Shown: positions 15,058-27,582, counted from the first letter of the stretch. The stretch: DNA of 64,000 nucleotides from Alphaproteobacteria bacterium (GCA_017999645.1 JAGNLJ010000003.1:160883-224882); one strand, 5' to 3'. Notes: generated by a model from the sequence alone, not told the origin. Made by a program: numbers and translations.

Positions 15058-17139
15058 CTAGTATGTCGACGTATGGGCGAAGAACATGAACGATGCAGCG
15101 AGTATGATGATCGCCGCTATAATGCTTGACGTGACCGCAGCAACTTCGCGCCCCGCCGATTTGCCGAAATTCGCGGCATCCGCCAGCCGCGTTTCAAGCT
15201 CCACATATTCTTTCTGCAATCCGTTATATTCACGCATCGCTTCCTTGAAACCGCCAAGATCGCGCGCCATCAATTCCGCGTTATTGAGAATGCCAGCCAT
15301 CTTCGCCAGGTCGCCTTCGGCGGCGTAACGCGCCACGCTTTTCTGCAGCTTTTCCCGCACGTCACGGTCATGATAGCGTTCGCAGATCACGTCGATCGTC
15401 TCCATGAACGCGCTGGCAAGGCCGGGAAGCATCGGCATCGAGGAACGCTCTTGAATTGTCGCCAGACACTTCAGATTGCCTAGAATTTTTTTGTAATCCT
15501 CCCACGAAGCCAGATCGAAAAGATAGGTATCGATAACTTTTGAATCTTTTACCGATAAAAACGCGGCGCAGTGGCGATCGAGAAAATTGATCGGAGCTTT
15601 GCCTTTTTTGCACAAATCTTCGAAGGCGAGCACCATATCTTCCGGCGTAAGCACATGATAATCGTTAAATTTATCGCTCAGGCAATGCGCCTCCGGGCAC
15701 AGCAAATACACGCAGCGCTCAATGCCGTAACCAATCTTCCCATGGCGGATGAAATTGCGGCAGCTATCGAAACGCGAAATCAGATTGCCGACATCGATAT
15801 GCTGGTTTTCCTGCACCGTGATCCAGTTAAAAGCGATATTCTGCGCGAAGAGATCGACGAAAGGCTGAATCTCGTGTCTCAATACCATGGCTTCGGCCAT
15901 CGCCTTGCCGACGCCGTCGCCCGTCATGCGTAAACCACGGAACCGCAAAGGAGCCTTGGTATCCAGTGCAATCGAAAGATTGGCCACCAGCCTGTCTTCA
16001 TAACCCGGTCCGGTTCCTTTTTCGCGCGTTGTCTTGATGGCGTTTTCGACCCGCTCGAGCGCAACGTCGTCTTCAACCGAACGGATCAGCCATTGATTTA
16101 AATCATCGCTCTCAACAAGCCGCACGGCATCGCCGGGATTTGAATCCAGACTCATAGCCAGCAGCGAGCTTAGGAAATATTTCTCGCCCGAGAAAAGCAC
16201 CGGCCTCGGCGCTTTCTTTTCCTTGATCGATTGCTTCGGCGAAAGACGCCGTCCATCCAGCCACACCATCACCTCTTCCAGCGTCCAGCGTTGGGTCGGG
16301 TCGTCGTGCAAAACGCCGCGCAACAATTCAAGGATCGAACCCTTGAAGCGTTCCTTGCCGGTGATCGCGGCGTAAGAACCCAGCTCGATTTTCGCACGGA
16401 CGATCTCGTCATCCGTCATTCCCTCCAGCGGGTCGTTCGAGCGCATCAACACCGCGAGGGAAACCCCGAACGCATATAAATCATCTGTCAGCGTCGCCTC
16501 GCCGCGAGCAATCGGCGCCACCATGCCGCGCTCGATGGTTTGGTAAAGTACCGGCTGGTTATAGGAAGACGGCAACGCCAGGCAATCGCCAAGCACGATT
16601 TTTTCGGGCTTAGATGCAGGTCCCGTATAGAACATATTGCTCGGTCGGATAGCGCCGTGCGCGAAGTCGCGGTTCCTGAAATCAACCAGTGCGCCGATCA
16701 TCGGCTTCACGACGATGTTCATTACATCATCCTGCCGCCAGTCGAGCGCGTAATCGGTTTCTTTCATCAGCCGCTTCCCGAGAACGTCCTTGTAAATAAT
16801 GACGAACCGTTCCTGCCCTGCGGGCGACCAGAAAATTTTCCCCATCGCCACCAGCGGCACAAGAAACGGGTTGAGCAATCCGGCATAATTCGTCGCCGAG
16901 CGCGTGCGCGGCACAAGGTGACGCTCACAGACCAGCGCGAAATAATTCACCTTGTCACGGCTGATGGCGCGGTACGCCTTCACATCGCCTGAATCATATT
17001 CCGGCATGCGCGTATCGGGGAAAATCTCGACATTGTGATCGAACTTGATCGAAGCCGCGCGCCCGGCGCTTTTCTTGGCGTCGGCCTGTGCGGGGACGGT
17101 TTCCCCCTGGGCTTGCTCCGGTTTGACTTCTTCCGTCAT
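15058..17139 (-). CDS. Pseudokinase-like protein with C-terminal membrane anchor
   Basis: The protein has 693 residues. Residues about 60-310 look like a eukaryotic-type kinase fold: a possible ATP-lysine strand (ERFVIIYKDVLGKRL), a catalytic-loop equivalent HGAIRPSNMFY, LGDCLALPS where DFG is expected, and helix segments with DDLYAFGVSLAVLMR and DPTQRWTLEEVMVWLDGRR. The catalytic Asp is replaced in HGA, and DFG reads GDC, so phosphotransfer is doubtful. A long helical middle region follows, then a coiled stretch (EYNGLQKEYVELETRLADAA) and one C-terminal membrane segment. It is paired with a small membrane protein next to Tad genes. A signalling or scaffold role is inferred. Confidence 0.75.
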   Translation of the reverse strand: MTEEVKPEQAQGETVPAQADAKKSAGRAASIKFDHNVEIFPDTRMPEYDSGDVKAYRAISRDKVNYFALVCERHLVPRTRSATNYAGLLNPFLVPLVAMGKIFWSPAGQERFVIIYKDVLGKRLMKETDYALDWRQDDVMNIVVKPMIGALVDFRNRDFAHGAIRPSNMFYTGPASKPEKIVLGDCLALPSSYNQPVLYQTIERGMVAPIARGEATLTDDLYAFGVSLAVLMRSNDPLEGMTDDEIVRAKIELGSYAAITGKERFKGSILELLRGVLHDDPTQRWTLEEVMVWLDGRRLSPKQSIKEKKAPRPVLFSGEKYFLSSLLAMSLDSNPGDAVRLVESDDLNQWLIRSVEDDVALERVENAIKTTREKGTGPGYEDRLVANLSIALDTKAPLRFRGLRMTGDGVGKAMAEAMVLRHEIQPFVDLFAQNIAFNWITVQENQHIDVGNLISRFDSCRNFIRHGKIGYGIERCVYLLCPEAHCLSDKFNDYHVLTPEDMVLAFEDLCKKGKAPINFLDRHCAAFLSVKDSKVIDTYLFDLASWEDYKKILGNLKCLATIQERSSMPMLPGLASAFMETIDVICERYHDRDVREKLQKSVARYAAEGDLAKMAGILNNAELMARDLGGFKEAMREYNGLQKEYVELETRLADAANFGKSAGREVAAVTSSIIAAIIILAASFMFFAHTSTY

Positions 17140-17257
17140 CGAGAAGAAATTCCTATGATATCAGAAGGATAAAAGGCGGGCGTCATGGCAGGACCACTCC
17201 TTGGTCTTGCCTTATGATAATGCTGAATAGGGCAAAAGTAAATGAAACCGCCCGAAA

Positions 17258-17283
17258 TCGCAGTTAGCCGTCGCAGTTAGCCG
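17258..17283. repeat. 13 bp tandem duplication across the purA stop
   Basis: TCGCAGTTAGCCG occurs twice in a row (17258-17270 and 17271-17283). The second unit contains the purA stop codon. It is probably a small replication slip with no effect on the protein. Confidence 0.8.
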
Positions 17284-18569
17284 AGGAACGGGTCACGCAC
17301 CATGATTGTATCGTCGCGCTCGGGACTCGTAGATAGCAACGCCACTGGCGTTCCGATCAATTCCTCGATACGGCGCACATATTTAATGGCGGCAGCAGGC
17401 AACTGAGCCCATGTCCGGGCACCCTGCGTGCTGTCCTTCCAGCCCTCTAACGTCTCGTAAACCGCCTTCAATTCCTGCTGGGCGGCCTGCGAGGCGGGGA
17501 AATGGTCGATCTTTTTGCCTTTATATTCATAGCCGACGCAGATTTTGAGCTCGTCCAGCCCGTCGAGAACATCCAGCTTCGTCAGCGCAATACCGTGAAT
17601 ACCGGACAACTTCACCGCCTGGCGCACGAGAACGGCATCGAACCAGCCGCATCTGCGCTTGCGGCCCGTGACCGTTCCGAACTCATGACCACGCTGACCA
17701 AGATATTCGCCGGTATCGTTTTTTTGTTCAGTCGGGAACGGACCTTCACCGACGCGCGTCGTGTACGCCTTGGTGATGCCGAGAACATAATTCACCGCGT
17801 CCGGACCCATGCCCGATCCGCTCGCAGCCTGACCTGCAACAATGTTGGACGACGTGACATACGGATATGTGCCATGATCAACATCCAGCATCGTGCCCTG
17901 CGCGCCTTCGAATAAAATCTTTTTGCCACTGCGCCGCGCTTCGTCGAGAACTTTCCAAGTCACGCCGGAGTAGGATAAAACCTCCGTGCTGATTTCGCTG
18001 AGGCTCTTGTAAATCTCGTCCGCGCTAATCAACGGCATGTCGATACCTTTGAAAAACACGTTATGGCGCGCGATCATGCGCTCCAGTTTTTCTTTCAGCA
18101 ATTCCGGGTCAGCAAGATCGCACACACGAACCGCACGGCGCGCAACCTTGTCCTCATAAGCCGGGCCGATGCCGCGTTTGGTGGTGCCAAGCGCCTTGTT
18201 GCCGAGCGCTTTTTCCATCGCAGCATCGAGCGCCTGGTGCACGGGCAAAATCAGCGTGGCATTTTCCGCCAACATCAAATTCTTCGGCGAAATATCAACG
18301 CCCTTTTCGCGCAGGCCTGCAATTTCCTTGATAAGATGCCACGGATCGACGACAACGCCATTGCCGATCACTGAAAGCTTGCCCTCGCGGACGATACCGG
18401 ATGGCAGCAGGCTTAATTTATAGGTGACACCATCGATAACCAGCGTGTGACCCGCATTGTGGCCACCCTGGAAACGCACAACAACATCGGCGCGGCTCGA
18501 CAACCAGTCGACAATCTTGCCTTTGCCTTCATCGCCCCACTGCGAACCTATAACCGCAACATTGCCCAT
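17277..18569 (-). CDS. purA: Adenylosuccinate synthetase
   Basis: The protein has 430 residues, the usual length. The GTP-binding start [17 protein letters not shown] is complete, as are GGHNAGHT, the catalytic LLPSGI area, [14 protein letters not shown], and late [11 protein letters not shown]. It joins IMP and aspartate with GTP to make adenylosuccinate, the first step from IMP to AMP, in the cytoplasm. Its start overlaps the hisZ stop by one base (TAATG), so translation is coupled to histidine regulation genes. Confidence 0.97.
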   Translation of the reverse strand: MGNVAVIGSQWGDEGKGKIVDWLSSRADVVVRFQGGHNAGHTLVIDGVTYKLSLLPSGIVREGKLSVIGNGVVVDPWHLIKEIAGLREKGVDISPKNLMLAENATLILPVHQALDAAMEKALGNKALGTTKRGIGPAYEDKVARRAVRVCDLADPELLKEKLERMIARHNVFFKGIDMPLISADEIYKSLSEISTEVLSYSGVTWKVLDEARRSGKKILFEGAQGTMLDVDHGTYPYVTSSNIVAGQAASGSGMGPDAVNYVLGITKAYTTRVGEGPFPTEQKNDTGEYLGQRGHEFGTVTGRKRRCGWFDAVLVRQAVKLSGIHGIALTKLDVLDGLDELKICVGYEYKGKKIDHFPASQAAQQELKAVYETLEGWKDSTQGARTWAQLPAAAIKYVRRIEELIGTPVALLSTSPERDDTIMVRDPFLG

Positions 18570-19669
18570 TATTTTTTCTTCCTTTTCGATTTACCGCGTA
18601 CAACCACGACGCCGTTTTTTTGTTCGCCCCGTATTTTCGCCCAGCTTTCACCAGCGCTCACATTAACAATCTTCTTTTCACGCGCAGGCGGCATCGCCTT
18701 GCGCACCGTGTCCATATAAAGGGTAAAACCGCACGCGCTCTCGACCGGCTTTTGCTCGCCGAAATGAATGTTGTAACGCCCGCCGCGGCCCAGCTCGCCC
18801 GAAACGCCTGCTGCAAAAATCGTGAAGCCCATGCCTGAGTGATATTTAAATCCGCGCATTTCCGCCGCATCGATCGTGATTTTAACATCGCCAAACCCGA
18901 GCTCTTTCACCGCGCGCGCAATGCCCGCATGAATGGTTTTCAGCTTCTGCACATCTGCTTTGAAATCACCGAGCGCCGCCAGCGCCTTCAGCGCTTTTTC
19001 TCCCGGCCCGGCTGCCTTCATCAACTGAGAAAGAACATCCGACAATTTCTTACCGTAATTTTTTAAACCGTCAGCGCTGCGGCGGTCCAGCGCCGCTTTG
19101 ATTTTTTCGCGGTCATCTTCAGCGATTTTATGCTTGTCGAGAATTTGCGCGACAATGCGCGGGAACGACAAATCAATCGTGATATCCGCCACGCCGATTT
19201 CCTTGAGGGCAATCAACGCCACCACGCATGATTCAATATCCGTTTCGATATCGTCCTCACCGACGATCTCGCAGCCAACCTGGCAGAACTGGCGCTCGGT
19301 GCGCTGCTGCCCCGCTTTGGTGCGCAGAACATCGTTTGCGTAGCACAGGCGCAACGGGCGCGGCTCATTGCCGAGGCGCGAGCACGCAATCCGCGCAATC
19401 TGCGGTGTGATATCGGAGCGCACACCCATCATCCGGCGCGACACCGGGTCCATTACGCGGAACGTATCGTCAATCATGGATTCGCCGGGCCCCGGCGCGA
19501 ACAGGCTTTCCTCGAATTCCAGCATCGGCGGCTTGACGCGCTGATAAGCGAAAGACGCGAATGTCATCATCATTTTTCCGGCGGCAGCGTATTCGCGCTC
19601 GGCGACGGGTGGCAAAAGATCGACAAACCCGTTCGGAAGCAGCGCCAGATTTTTCTTGCCCGTAGCCAT
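18569..19669 (-). CDS. hisZ: ATP phosphoribosyltransferase regulatory subunit HisZ
   Basis: The protein has 366 residues with a class II aminoacyl-tRNA-synthetase fold. [18 protein letters not shown] and [18 protein letters not shown] motifs are of the HisS/HisZ type, but the protein is shorter than HisRS and lacks its anticodon domain. Such proteins pair with a short-form HisG to give the allosteric first enzyme of histidine synthesis. The C-terminus is basic (RGKSKRKKK). It overlaps purA by one base and follows glmM by 9 bp. hisG is not in the window. Confidence 0.92.
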   Translation of the reverse strand: MATGKKNLALLPNGFVDLLPPVAEREYAAAGKMMMTFASFAYQRVKPPMLEFEESLFAPGPGESMIDDTFRVMDPVSRRMMGVRSDITPQIARIACSRLGNEPRPLRLCYANDVLRTKAGQQRTERQFCQVGCEIVGEDDIETDIESCVVALIALKEIGVADITIDLSFPRIVAQILDKHKIAEDDREKIKAALDRRSADGLKNYGKKLSDVLSQLMKAAGPGEKALKALAALGDFKADVQKLKTIHAGIARAVKELGFGDVKITIDAAEMRGFKYHSGMGFTIFAAGVSGELGRGGRYNIHFGEQKPVESACGFTLYMDTVRKAMPPAREKKIVNVSAGESWAKIRGEQKNGVVVVRGKSKRKKK

Positions 19670-19678
19670 GATCGATCC

Positions 19679-21046
19679 TTACCGCGCAGCCTGTTCGATG
19701 ACGGCGCATAAATCGCCGACCACATTTTCAACCAGCGCCGGGTCCTGCCCTTCCGCCATCACGCGGATCAACGGCTCCGTCCCCGACGCGCGCACCAGCA
19801 AACGCCCGTCATTCAGAAGTTTTTTTTCAGCCGATTTAATCGCATCCTGAACCTTTGAATTATCGAGTGGTTTCACGCCGCTGCCGAATTTTACGTTGCG
19901 CAGGATCTGCGGCAGCGGATTGAAAACGCGCAGCGCTTCGCTCGCCTTTTTATTCTGCTGTTTGAGAACCGCGAGCACCTGCAGCGCCGCCACCAGCCCG
20001 TCGCCCGTCGAATTATGATTGGAAAGAATGATATGGCCCGATTGCTCACCGCCCAGCGTCGCGCCCTTTTCGCGCATCGTCTCAACCACATAACGGTCAC
20101 CAACCTGCGAGCGCAGCATCTTGATTTTTTTCGACTCCAGGAATTTCTCAAGACCCAGATTAGACATCACCGTCGCGACAATCATATCCTGCGCCAGCGT
20201 GCCCGCTTTCTGCATGCTGAGCGCCAGCGCCGCCATCAATTGATCACCGTCGATCTTGTGGCCTTTTTCATCGACCATAATTACGCGGTCGGCATCACCA
20301 TCCAGCGCAATCCCAATATCCGCCTTATGCTCGACAACGGACCTTTGCAGATCATCCGTCGCCGTCGCGCCGCACCCGTCATTGATATTCCGCCCGTTCG
20401 GCGTAACACCAATCGAAACCACCTCGGCCTCTAACTCCCACAGCACTTGCGGCGCAACCTTGTATGCCGCGCCATGTGCGCAATCGACAACGACTTTCAT
20501 ACCTTCAAGATTGAGCCCCTTCGGGAAACTGCCCTTTACATGCTCGACATAACGGCCCAGCGCATCATCCAGACGCGTCGCCTTACCGAGATCGGCAGGC
20601 AGCGCAAGCTCCTTCGACAGATCGCCTTCGATTTTCACTTCAATCGCGCGCTCGACATCGTCAGGCAATTTATATCCATCCGGCCCGAATAATTTTATGC
20701 CGTTATCTTCAAACATATTATGCGAAGCCGAAATCATCACACCGACATCGGTGCGCAATGAACGCGTCAGCATCGCGATGCCGGGCGTCGGAATCGGCCC
20801 CACCAGAATGACATCCATGCCCATCGAGACAAAACCGGCGCACATCGCTTCTTCGAACATGTAACCCGAAAGCCGCGTGTCCTTGCCGATGATTGCGCGG
20901 TTGGTGCGCTCGCGCCCCGCTTTTTTGTTCATCTCACGCAGCGCAGAAGCCGTCGCCATGGCGATTTTGAGCGCCATGTCAGCCGTCATTGGGGCCGTGT
21001 TGGCCCGTCCCCGAATTCCATCAGTGCCGAAATATTTCCGTGTCAT
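19679..21046 (-). CDS. glmM: Phosphoglucosamine mutase
   Basis: The protein has 455 residues. [11 protein letters not shown] opens it, the phosphoserine loop is [19 protein letters not shown], the metal site is [15 protein letters not shown], and the C-terminal phosphate-binding area is [17 protein letters not shown]. It converts glucosamine-6-phosphate to glucosamine-1-phosphate for UDP-GlcNAc, hence peptidoglycan and LPS. It lies downstream of ftsH as in many proteobacteria, but folP, often found between them, is absent here. Confidence 0.97.
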   Translation of the reverse strand: MTRKYFGTDGIRGRANTAPMTADMALKIAMATASALREMNKKAGRERTNRAIIGKDTRLSGYMFEEAMCAGFVSMGMDVILVGPIPTPGIAMLTRSLRTDVGVMISASHNMFEDNGIKLFGPDGYKLPDDVERAIEVKIEGDLSKELALPADLGKATRLDDALGRYVEHVKGSFPKGLNLEGMKVVVDCAHGAAYKVAPQVLWELEAEVVSIGVTPNGRNINDGCGATATDDLQRSVVEHKADIGIALDGDADRVIMVDEKGHKIDGDQLMAALALSMQKAGTLAQDMIVATVMSNLGLEKFLESKKIKMLRSQVGDRYVVETMREKGATLGGEQSGHIILSNHNSTGDGLVAALQVLAVLKQQNKKASEALRVFNPLPQILRNVKFGSGVKPLDNSKVQDAIKSAEKKLLNDGRLLVRASGTEPLIRVMAEGQDPALVENVVGDLCAVIEQAAR

Positions 21047-21203
21047 GCCCTTGGTTTTTAAACTTTATTGGCCCCGGGGGCAAACACAGTTTCCATGCCG
21101 CCCGGTCACAATAGGTAACAGCATGTGACAATCGGTAAAGCTGCTATGATTTTACGTTATGTAAAATAAAAAGGAGGATCATAAATTTAGATTAAGACAG
21201 GAA

Positions 21204-23117
<1,914 letters not shown>

Positions 23118-23198
23118 AAAAGCCTCTTCTTTCTTATTTTAACCCTCTTGGGAGCAATATCCTAAAGAAACCTAGTCGCTTTGTCCAAAGCGGCAAGA

Positions 23199-24242
23199 TC
23201 AGGCGATTTTTTCAGCGGCCTTATCCATATTCTCGACGCTGACGATCAAAAGCCCGTCCTTGTCGTCGCGCTCAAAAATCAGTCCGCCCAGAGTGCGTTT
23301 CGTAAAGGGCGCCGGGCTCAGAAAATCCCGGAACAGGGATTCGATCTTTTCCATCCGTGGCAGGTGATCACCCCCTGGACGGAGACTTTTTAGCGAGTAA
23401 ATCAGAACCCGGAAAACGATCTCATCCGGCCAGGGCTTCAGGCTCTCGATCCTGTAAACGATACGCCCTGTATCAGCTGAAATAACCGCGGAAATCTGCG
23501 CTTTTTCAGCGATTTTGTCAAGCGCGTCGCGGGCCCGGTCGAGGCGCTCTGCCGTCACGGCGAGGCGTTTCGAAGACAACCCTTCCGCCTCCAGCGCGGT
23601 GAGTGATTTCCGGAGCCGCACCCGCGCAAAATTATCTGACCCGTTGCTCGGGTCGTTCACGAACGGAATACCCATCGCCGCGCAGGTCGCCAATAATCTC
23701 TCCTTCGGTAACGTCAGGAATGGTCGCAGCAGAATCAGCCCCGCCCCCGTCTTATGCACCGCGCGCATAGCCGCCAACCCGTCCAGCCCGCTGCCCATCG
23801 CAAGCCGTAGCAGGAATGTCTCCGCCTGGTCGTCTTGGTGATGCGCGAGAAACAGGCTGCTGATCCCCTGGCCCGCGCAATAGTCGGTCATCAAACGGTA
23901 ACGGGCGTTGCGCGCCTCTTCCTGGATGCGGTTCTGAGGTTTATCGCCCTCCCATTTCAAAACGGTGTGGCGCGTATTGGGCCAACCTTTTAACCACGTC
24001 GCAACTTGTGCGGCCTCGTCCGCAGATTCCGCGCGCAAGCCATGATCGACCGTAAGCGCATGGATGGTTTTATTGTTTTGCGCAGCCCAGTTGGAGAGTA
24101 ACTTCGCCAGCGTCATACTGTCCGGCCCGCCGGAAACCGCGACAGCGAAAACAGAATCTTTCAGTGCGGATGGAAAACGCTCGGCAAGCAGCGCGGAAAA
24201 TTCATCGGGAATCAGCTCGGCCTTGAGGGGCTCAGCAGCCAA
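23199..24242 (-). CDS. tilS: tRNA(Ile)-lysidine synthetase
   Basis: The protein has 347 residues. The PP-loop reads VAVSGGPDSMTLAKLL near residue 33, and the FLAHHQDDQAETFLLRLAMGSGLDGLAAM region is typical. It puts lysine on C34 of tRNA-Ile(CAU) so that it reads AUA. The start is a TTG at 24242 that overlaps the end of cpoB by 11 bases; no ATG or GTG closer to the P-loop keeps the motif. The C-terminal substrate domain is short or divergent compared with E. coli TilS. Confidence 0.93.
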   Translation of the reverse strand: MAAEPLKAELIPDEFSALLAERFPSALKDSVFAVAVSGGPDSMTLAKLLSNWAAQNNKTIHALTVDHGLRAESADEAAQVATWLKGWPNTRHTVLKWEGDKPQNRIQEEARNARYRLMTDYCAGQGISSLFLAHHQDDQAETFLLRLAMGSGLDGLAAMRAVHKTGAGLILLRPFLTLPKERLLATCAAMGIPFVNDPSNGSDNFARVRLRKSLTALEAEGLSSKRLAVTAERLDRARDALDKIAEKAQISAVISADTGRIVYRIESLKPWPDEIVFRVLIYSLKSLRPGGDHLPRMEKIESLFRDFLSPAPFTKRTLGGLIFERDDKDGLLIVSVENMDKAAEKIA

Positions 24243-25209
24243 GGCGGGTCATTTCCTGCTGGGCGCGGCGCATCACGGGGCCGCTGCTGGCGAATTGCTT
24301 TTCGACCTGGCCGAGCGCGACACAGGCGTCGTTCTTCTTGTTCATACCGGACAGCGACATGCCCATTTTCAGCAGGTTATCGGCGGCTTTCGCGCCTTTC
24401 GGATCTGCCTGGTACCCTTCGGCAAAAGTCTTGGCTGCTTTTTCAAACTGGCCACGCACGTAATATGTTTCGCCGAGCCAGTATGTCGCGTTGCCGGTCA
24501 AAGGGTGGCCGGGATACTGGCTGAGGAATGAGCGGAATTCTTTTTCAGCTTCGTTATATTGCGCGCCCTTCAAAAGCGAAAATGCGTTCTCGTAGAGGCT
24601 CGCCGCGCTGTCAGCACCCGCTGCAGCGCCCGCACCGCTATCTGTCAGCGTGCCGAGCTGGCCGTCCGTCATCGACGAAGAGCCGGAATTCCACTGGTAA
24701 CCATTGCCGGATTCATCACCCGGTGGCGGCGTGATGCCACGTTCCGTGCCACCGCCCGTATTCGTGCTGCGGATCGGGTTGTTGGTGAAACTGCCGCCCG
24801 TCGAGTCATTGCTGAAACTGCCGCCGCTTCCGCCATCCTGCGTACCGCTGAGACGAATATCCAGATCGGCGGATAGTTTCTCAAGCTGCTCGCGAAGCTG
24901 CCGGATCTGGTTGTCCTGCTCCTCGAGCCTGCCTGTCATCTCGCGGATCTGCGATTCAAATTGCTGGATGCGCACCTCTGCGTCTGCCGCGCTCGTGCCA
25001 CCACTATAGGCACCGACTGGCGGCTGCTCGCCCTTGTAAACCGCCCGGCCCAGCGTCTCAAGCTCGTTCTCGATACGGTTCAGGCGGTTCGACATATCGC
25101 GGTTCGACTGCGCGAATGACGGCGTGGACGCTAAAATCACGCCAGATGCCAGAAGGCCCAGAAAAATCTGGGCCTTCATGGAATTTTTGAATTTGCCGGA
25201 AACGGCCAT
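24232..25209 (-). CDS. cpoB: Cell division coordinator CpoB (YbgF)
   Basis: The ATG at 25209 gives about 325 residues; an internal Met 10 residues later would shorten the signal peptide region. The signal ends near SFAQSNRD. A coiled coil with LNRIENELETLGRAVY and IREMTGRLEEQDNQIRQL covers about residues 35-105. A Gly/Ser/Thr-rich linker follows. TPRs lie from about residue 195 to the end (YNEAEKEFRSFLSQYPGHPL, FEKAAKTFAEGYQADPKGAK). CpoB links peptidoglycan synthesis with Tol-Pal constriction. It follows pal directly. Confidence 0.93.
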   Translation of the reverse strand: MAVSGKFKNSMKAQIFLGLLASGVILASTPSFAQSNRDMSNRLNRIENELETLGRAVYKGEQPPVGAYSGGTSAADAEVRIQQFESQIREMTGRLEEQDNQIRQLREQLEKLSADLDIRLSGTQDGGSGGSFSNDSTGGSFTNNPIRSTNTGGGTERGITPPPGDESGNGYQWNSGSSSMTDGQLGTLTDSGAGAAAGADSAASLYENAFSLLKGAQYNEAEKEFRSFLSQYPGHPLTGNATYWLGETYYVRGQFEKAAKTFAEGYQADPKGAKAADNLLKMGMSLSGMNKKNDACVALGQVEKQFASSGPVMRRAQQEMTRLGC

Positions 25210-25213
25210 TGTC

Positions 25214-25735
25214 TTATTCAACAACCGTTACGCCGCGGCGGTTCTGGGACCATGCGGTGTCGTTCGAGCCTGGAACGGCCGGACGCTCTTTGCCGTAAGA
25301 AACCGTCGTCACGCGACCGGCATCAACGCCAAGCGCGATCAGGTAGTTCTTCACAGCGTTCGCGCGGCGCTCGCCGAGAGCGAGGTTGTATTCACGTGTG
25401 CCGCGCTCGTCGGCGTGGCCTTCAACCGTGATGCGGAGGTTTGCGTATTGTGCGAGCCAGTTCGCCTGGCGGCCCAGCGTATCTCTAGCTTCCTGGCTGA
25501 GGTCATACTGGTCGTAACCGAAGAAAACGCGGTCGCCGACATTAACGACGAAATCGGCTTGCGTGCCGGGCGCTGCGCCCTGGTCCTGACCGCCGTCGCC
25601 GTAAATATCATTAGCCGTGCCGGTTGTGCTTTCGGCACCCAGCGTCGCCTGCTCTTCCATAGCGGCGTCGTCATCAGACGAACAGGCGCTAACCGTGAAC
25701 ATAACGGCAAAAATCATCAAATAACGAGCGAGCAT
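25214..25735 (-). CDS. pal: Peptidoglycan-associated lipoprotein Pal
   Basis: The ATG at 25735 has a strong ribosome site (CAAGGAGAAAACT) and gives 173 residues; a longer frame upstream is not needed. The lipobox is VSAC near residue 18. The OmpA-like domain occupies about residues 65-173 with RVFFGYDQYDLSQEARDTL, ITVEGHADERGTREYNLALG and NRRGVTVVE. Pal ties the outer membrane to peptidoglycan in the Tol-Pal system. tolQ, tolR, tolA and tolB are not in the window, so their unit is either beyond it or elsewhere. Confidence 0.96.
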   Translation of the reverse strand: MLARYLMIFAVMFTVSACSSDDDAAMEEQATLGAESTTGTANDIYGDGGQDQGAAPGTQADFVVNVGDRVFFGYDQYDLSQEARDTLGRQANWLAQYANLRITVEGHADERGTREYNLALGERRANAVKNYLIALGVDAGRVTTVSYGKERPAVPGSNDTAWSQNRRGVTVVE

Positions 25736-25921
25736 AGTTTTCTCCTTGAAATAGAAATCATAAAAACAACAAAAATCTGGCCGATTCGCCACCGGCAGGC
25801 AGACAATTAATATTCCCTTCCACCGGTGGATGCAAGGGCGTACCTGCCCTTATAAACGAATATTTTACGGGAAAGTTCATTTTTCCCTTCGCTTTTATCT
25901 TCCACGTTATGCCAAGAATAT

Positions 25922-26761
25922 TCAGAGGGAGTTTTTAAGCTCCTGAAGCAGCATGGCGGCCTCGTGCCGGTCGCGGTCCTTGGGCGCTTTCTTGATATAT
26001 TCCTCCAGCGCATCGATAGCCGATTTCGGCTGCCCCGTGCGCGCATATAAAACCCCCGCATCCAGCAGCAACCTGTACTCTCCCGCATCGATCATGCGCA
26101 TCCCCTCGACGGTTTTCAGCGCACCCGCATAATCCTCGACCTCGATCTGGCGGTATTTAATGTTGTTCTGCAACCGCATCAGGATGTCGCGTTTTCCGGC
26201 GGGCTCGAAATAACTCGCCGACAATTCGGCATTCTCTCCGCGCACCTGTTTCACGAAGCTGCGAAGATCCGGCGCTTCCAGAACTTTGCATTCGTAAAAC
26301 GGATCGAAAATCAGGCGCTTTCCATCCTTGTCGATGCGGCAGAGAAAATGCCCCGGAAAATCCAGTCCGTAAATTTCCCACCCTTGCGCGCCCGCAACGG
26401 CGAGATAAATAACCGACAGCGTCACCGACATGCCCTTGCGGCGATCAATCACGCGCAGCAAATTCGCGTTCTGCATATCCTCATGCGTTTCGATGTCGCC
26501 CGTATAATTATTTATCGTCACGATGACATGCTTTAACGCCGCAAGCTGCGTCGCCGCGTCGTCCAGCGCACCCGCAGCAATCAGTTCCTTGTGATATTTC
26601 CCGACATCTTCGCCGAGCTTATGAAGGTGATGCACGTAACGCTCCAGCACCACGCCCGGCTGGTCGCGCGCAGCCAGCGCCAGCGCGGCTTTGCCGATAT
26701 CGATCTCGGCGTCGGCGGCTTTTGTAAGCGCGCCGAGATAATCATCTGGATTAAAAGACAT
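25922..26761 (-). CDS. SirB1/transglutaminase-like protein with TPR tail
   Basis: The protein has 279 residues. Residues about 35-175 match the Transglut_core2 (SirB1-type) domain, with NANLLRVIDRRKGMSVTLSV and YGLDFPGHFLCRID, where the His of PGHF is conserved. TPR-like helices follow (YRLLLDAGVLYARTGQPKSA). The family is widespread and its biochemical role is unsettled. It starts immediately after the stop of the BON lipoprotein (TAGATG), so the two are coupled. Confidence 0.88.
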   Translation of the reverse strand: MSFNPDDYLGALTKAADAEIDIGKAALALAARDQPGVVLERYVHHLHKLGEDVGKYHKELIAAGALDDAATQLAALKHVIVTINNYTGDIETHEDMQNANLLRVIDRRKGMSVTLSVIYLAVAGAQGWEIYGLDFPGHFLCRIDKDGKRLIFDPFYECKVLEAPDLRSFVKQVRGENAELSASYFEPAGKRDILMRLQNNIKYRQIEVEDYAGALKTVEGMRMIDAGEYRLLLDAGVLYARTGQPKSAIDALEEYIKKAPKDRDRHEAAMLLQELKNSL

Positions 26762-27538
26762 CTAGTTCAGCTGTTCGCTTTGAACGGGTTCCGGCACCAG
26801 CAGCACCGGCTTGTAATCCGTGCTTTCCGTGCCGTAAGTCTGCACGGACGGCTCGTCAGGCCAGGCTTCCGCGCCCATTGAATCGGCGCCGCCATATGAA
26901 TCTGCTGGCGGATTGTTGTTGCTGTGCGAATTCATCGCGGGCTGCGCGGTGTCGTTGCCCAGAACAGGACGACCCAGAAGCTTCACATAGCTCACCACCT
27001 GTTTTACATCCGGAATTGTCCGCGCCTTTTCTATCACGCGGTTCAGTTCTTGTTGATTTTGCGCCGAACCCATCAGGTAAACCGTGCCCTGCACCGTATC
27101 GATAGAATAATTGATCGATTGAATGTTGCGATCGAATGTAATCACCGTCCGCAGGCGTGATGTGATCCACGTATCGCGCGCAAAACCTGTTATGCCGCCG
27201 CTTTTCGCGACGCGGATTTCGTTGATGACCTGCTTGACGCCCTTGGGCTGCCACGCAAGACGCACGGCCTCGACGCGGGCCTCAGGATTTTGCACGACGC
27301 CTGTAATCAATACGCGGCCCTGGTTGATCGTAAGGTCTAACTTGGCGAACGTATCGACGTCATATTCAAACCACAGCTTGTTGATCTGCGCCTGTATCTG
27401 CGCATCGCTCCACGCGCGCTTGACGCCGCCTTCCTGCGCCGCTGCGACACCCGCCGTCGCGCCCGCGCCCACAAGCATCCCCGCACAGCCGGTAAGCAGC
27501 AGCGGACTGAGTGCGACAAGAAGAAGATATTTTTTCAT
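26762..27538 (-). CDS. BON-domain outer-membrane lipoprotein (DolP/YraP-like)
   Basis: The ATG at 27538 is favoured because AGGATT lies 9 bp upstream; an ATG at 27544 would be too close. The product is 258 residues. The lipobox is LLTGC. Two BON domains follow: residues about 45-115 (DLTINQGRVLITGVVQNPEA) and about 120-190 (YSIDTVQGTVYLMGSAQNQQ). The C-terminal 65 residues are a Pro/Ser/Asn-rich tail absent from E. coli DolP. DolP-type proteins support outer-membrane integrity. The nearby yraN, rsmI and LpoA-like genes match the E. coli neighbourhood. Confidence 0.9.
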   Translation of the reverse strand: MKKYLLLVALSPLLLTGCAGMLVGAGATAGVAAAQEGGVKRAWSDAQIQAQINKLWFEYDVDTFAKLDLTINQGRVLITGVVQNPEARVEAVRLAWQPKGVKQVINEIRVAKSGGITGFARDTWITSRLRTVITFDRNIQSINYSIDTVQGTVYLMGSAQNQQELNRVIEKARTIPDVKQVVSYVKLLGRPVLGNDTAQPAMNSHSNNNPPADSYGGADSMGAEAWPDEPSVQTYGTESTDYKPVLLVPEPVQSEQLN

Positions 27539-27582
27539 GAGCATAATCCTTTAGAAAAAAGAATCGCGGCAGGCTAGCCCTA

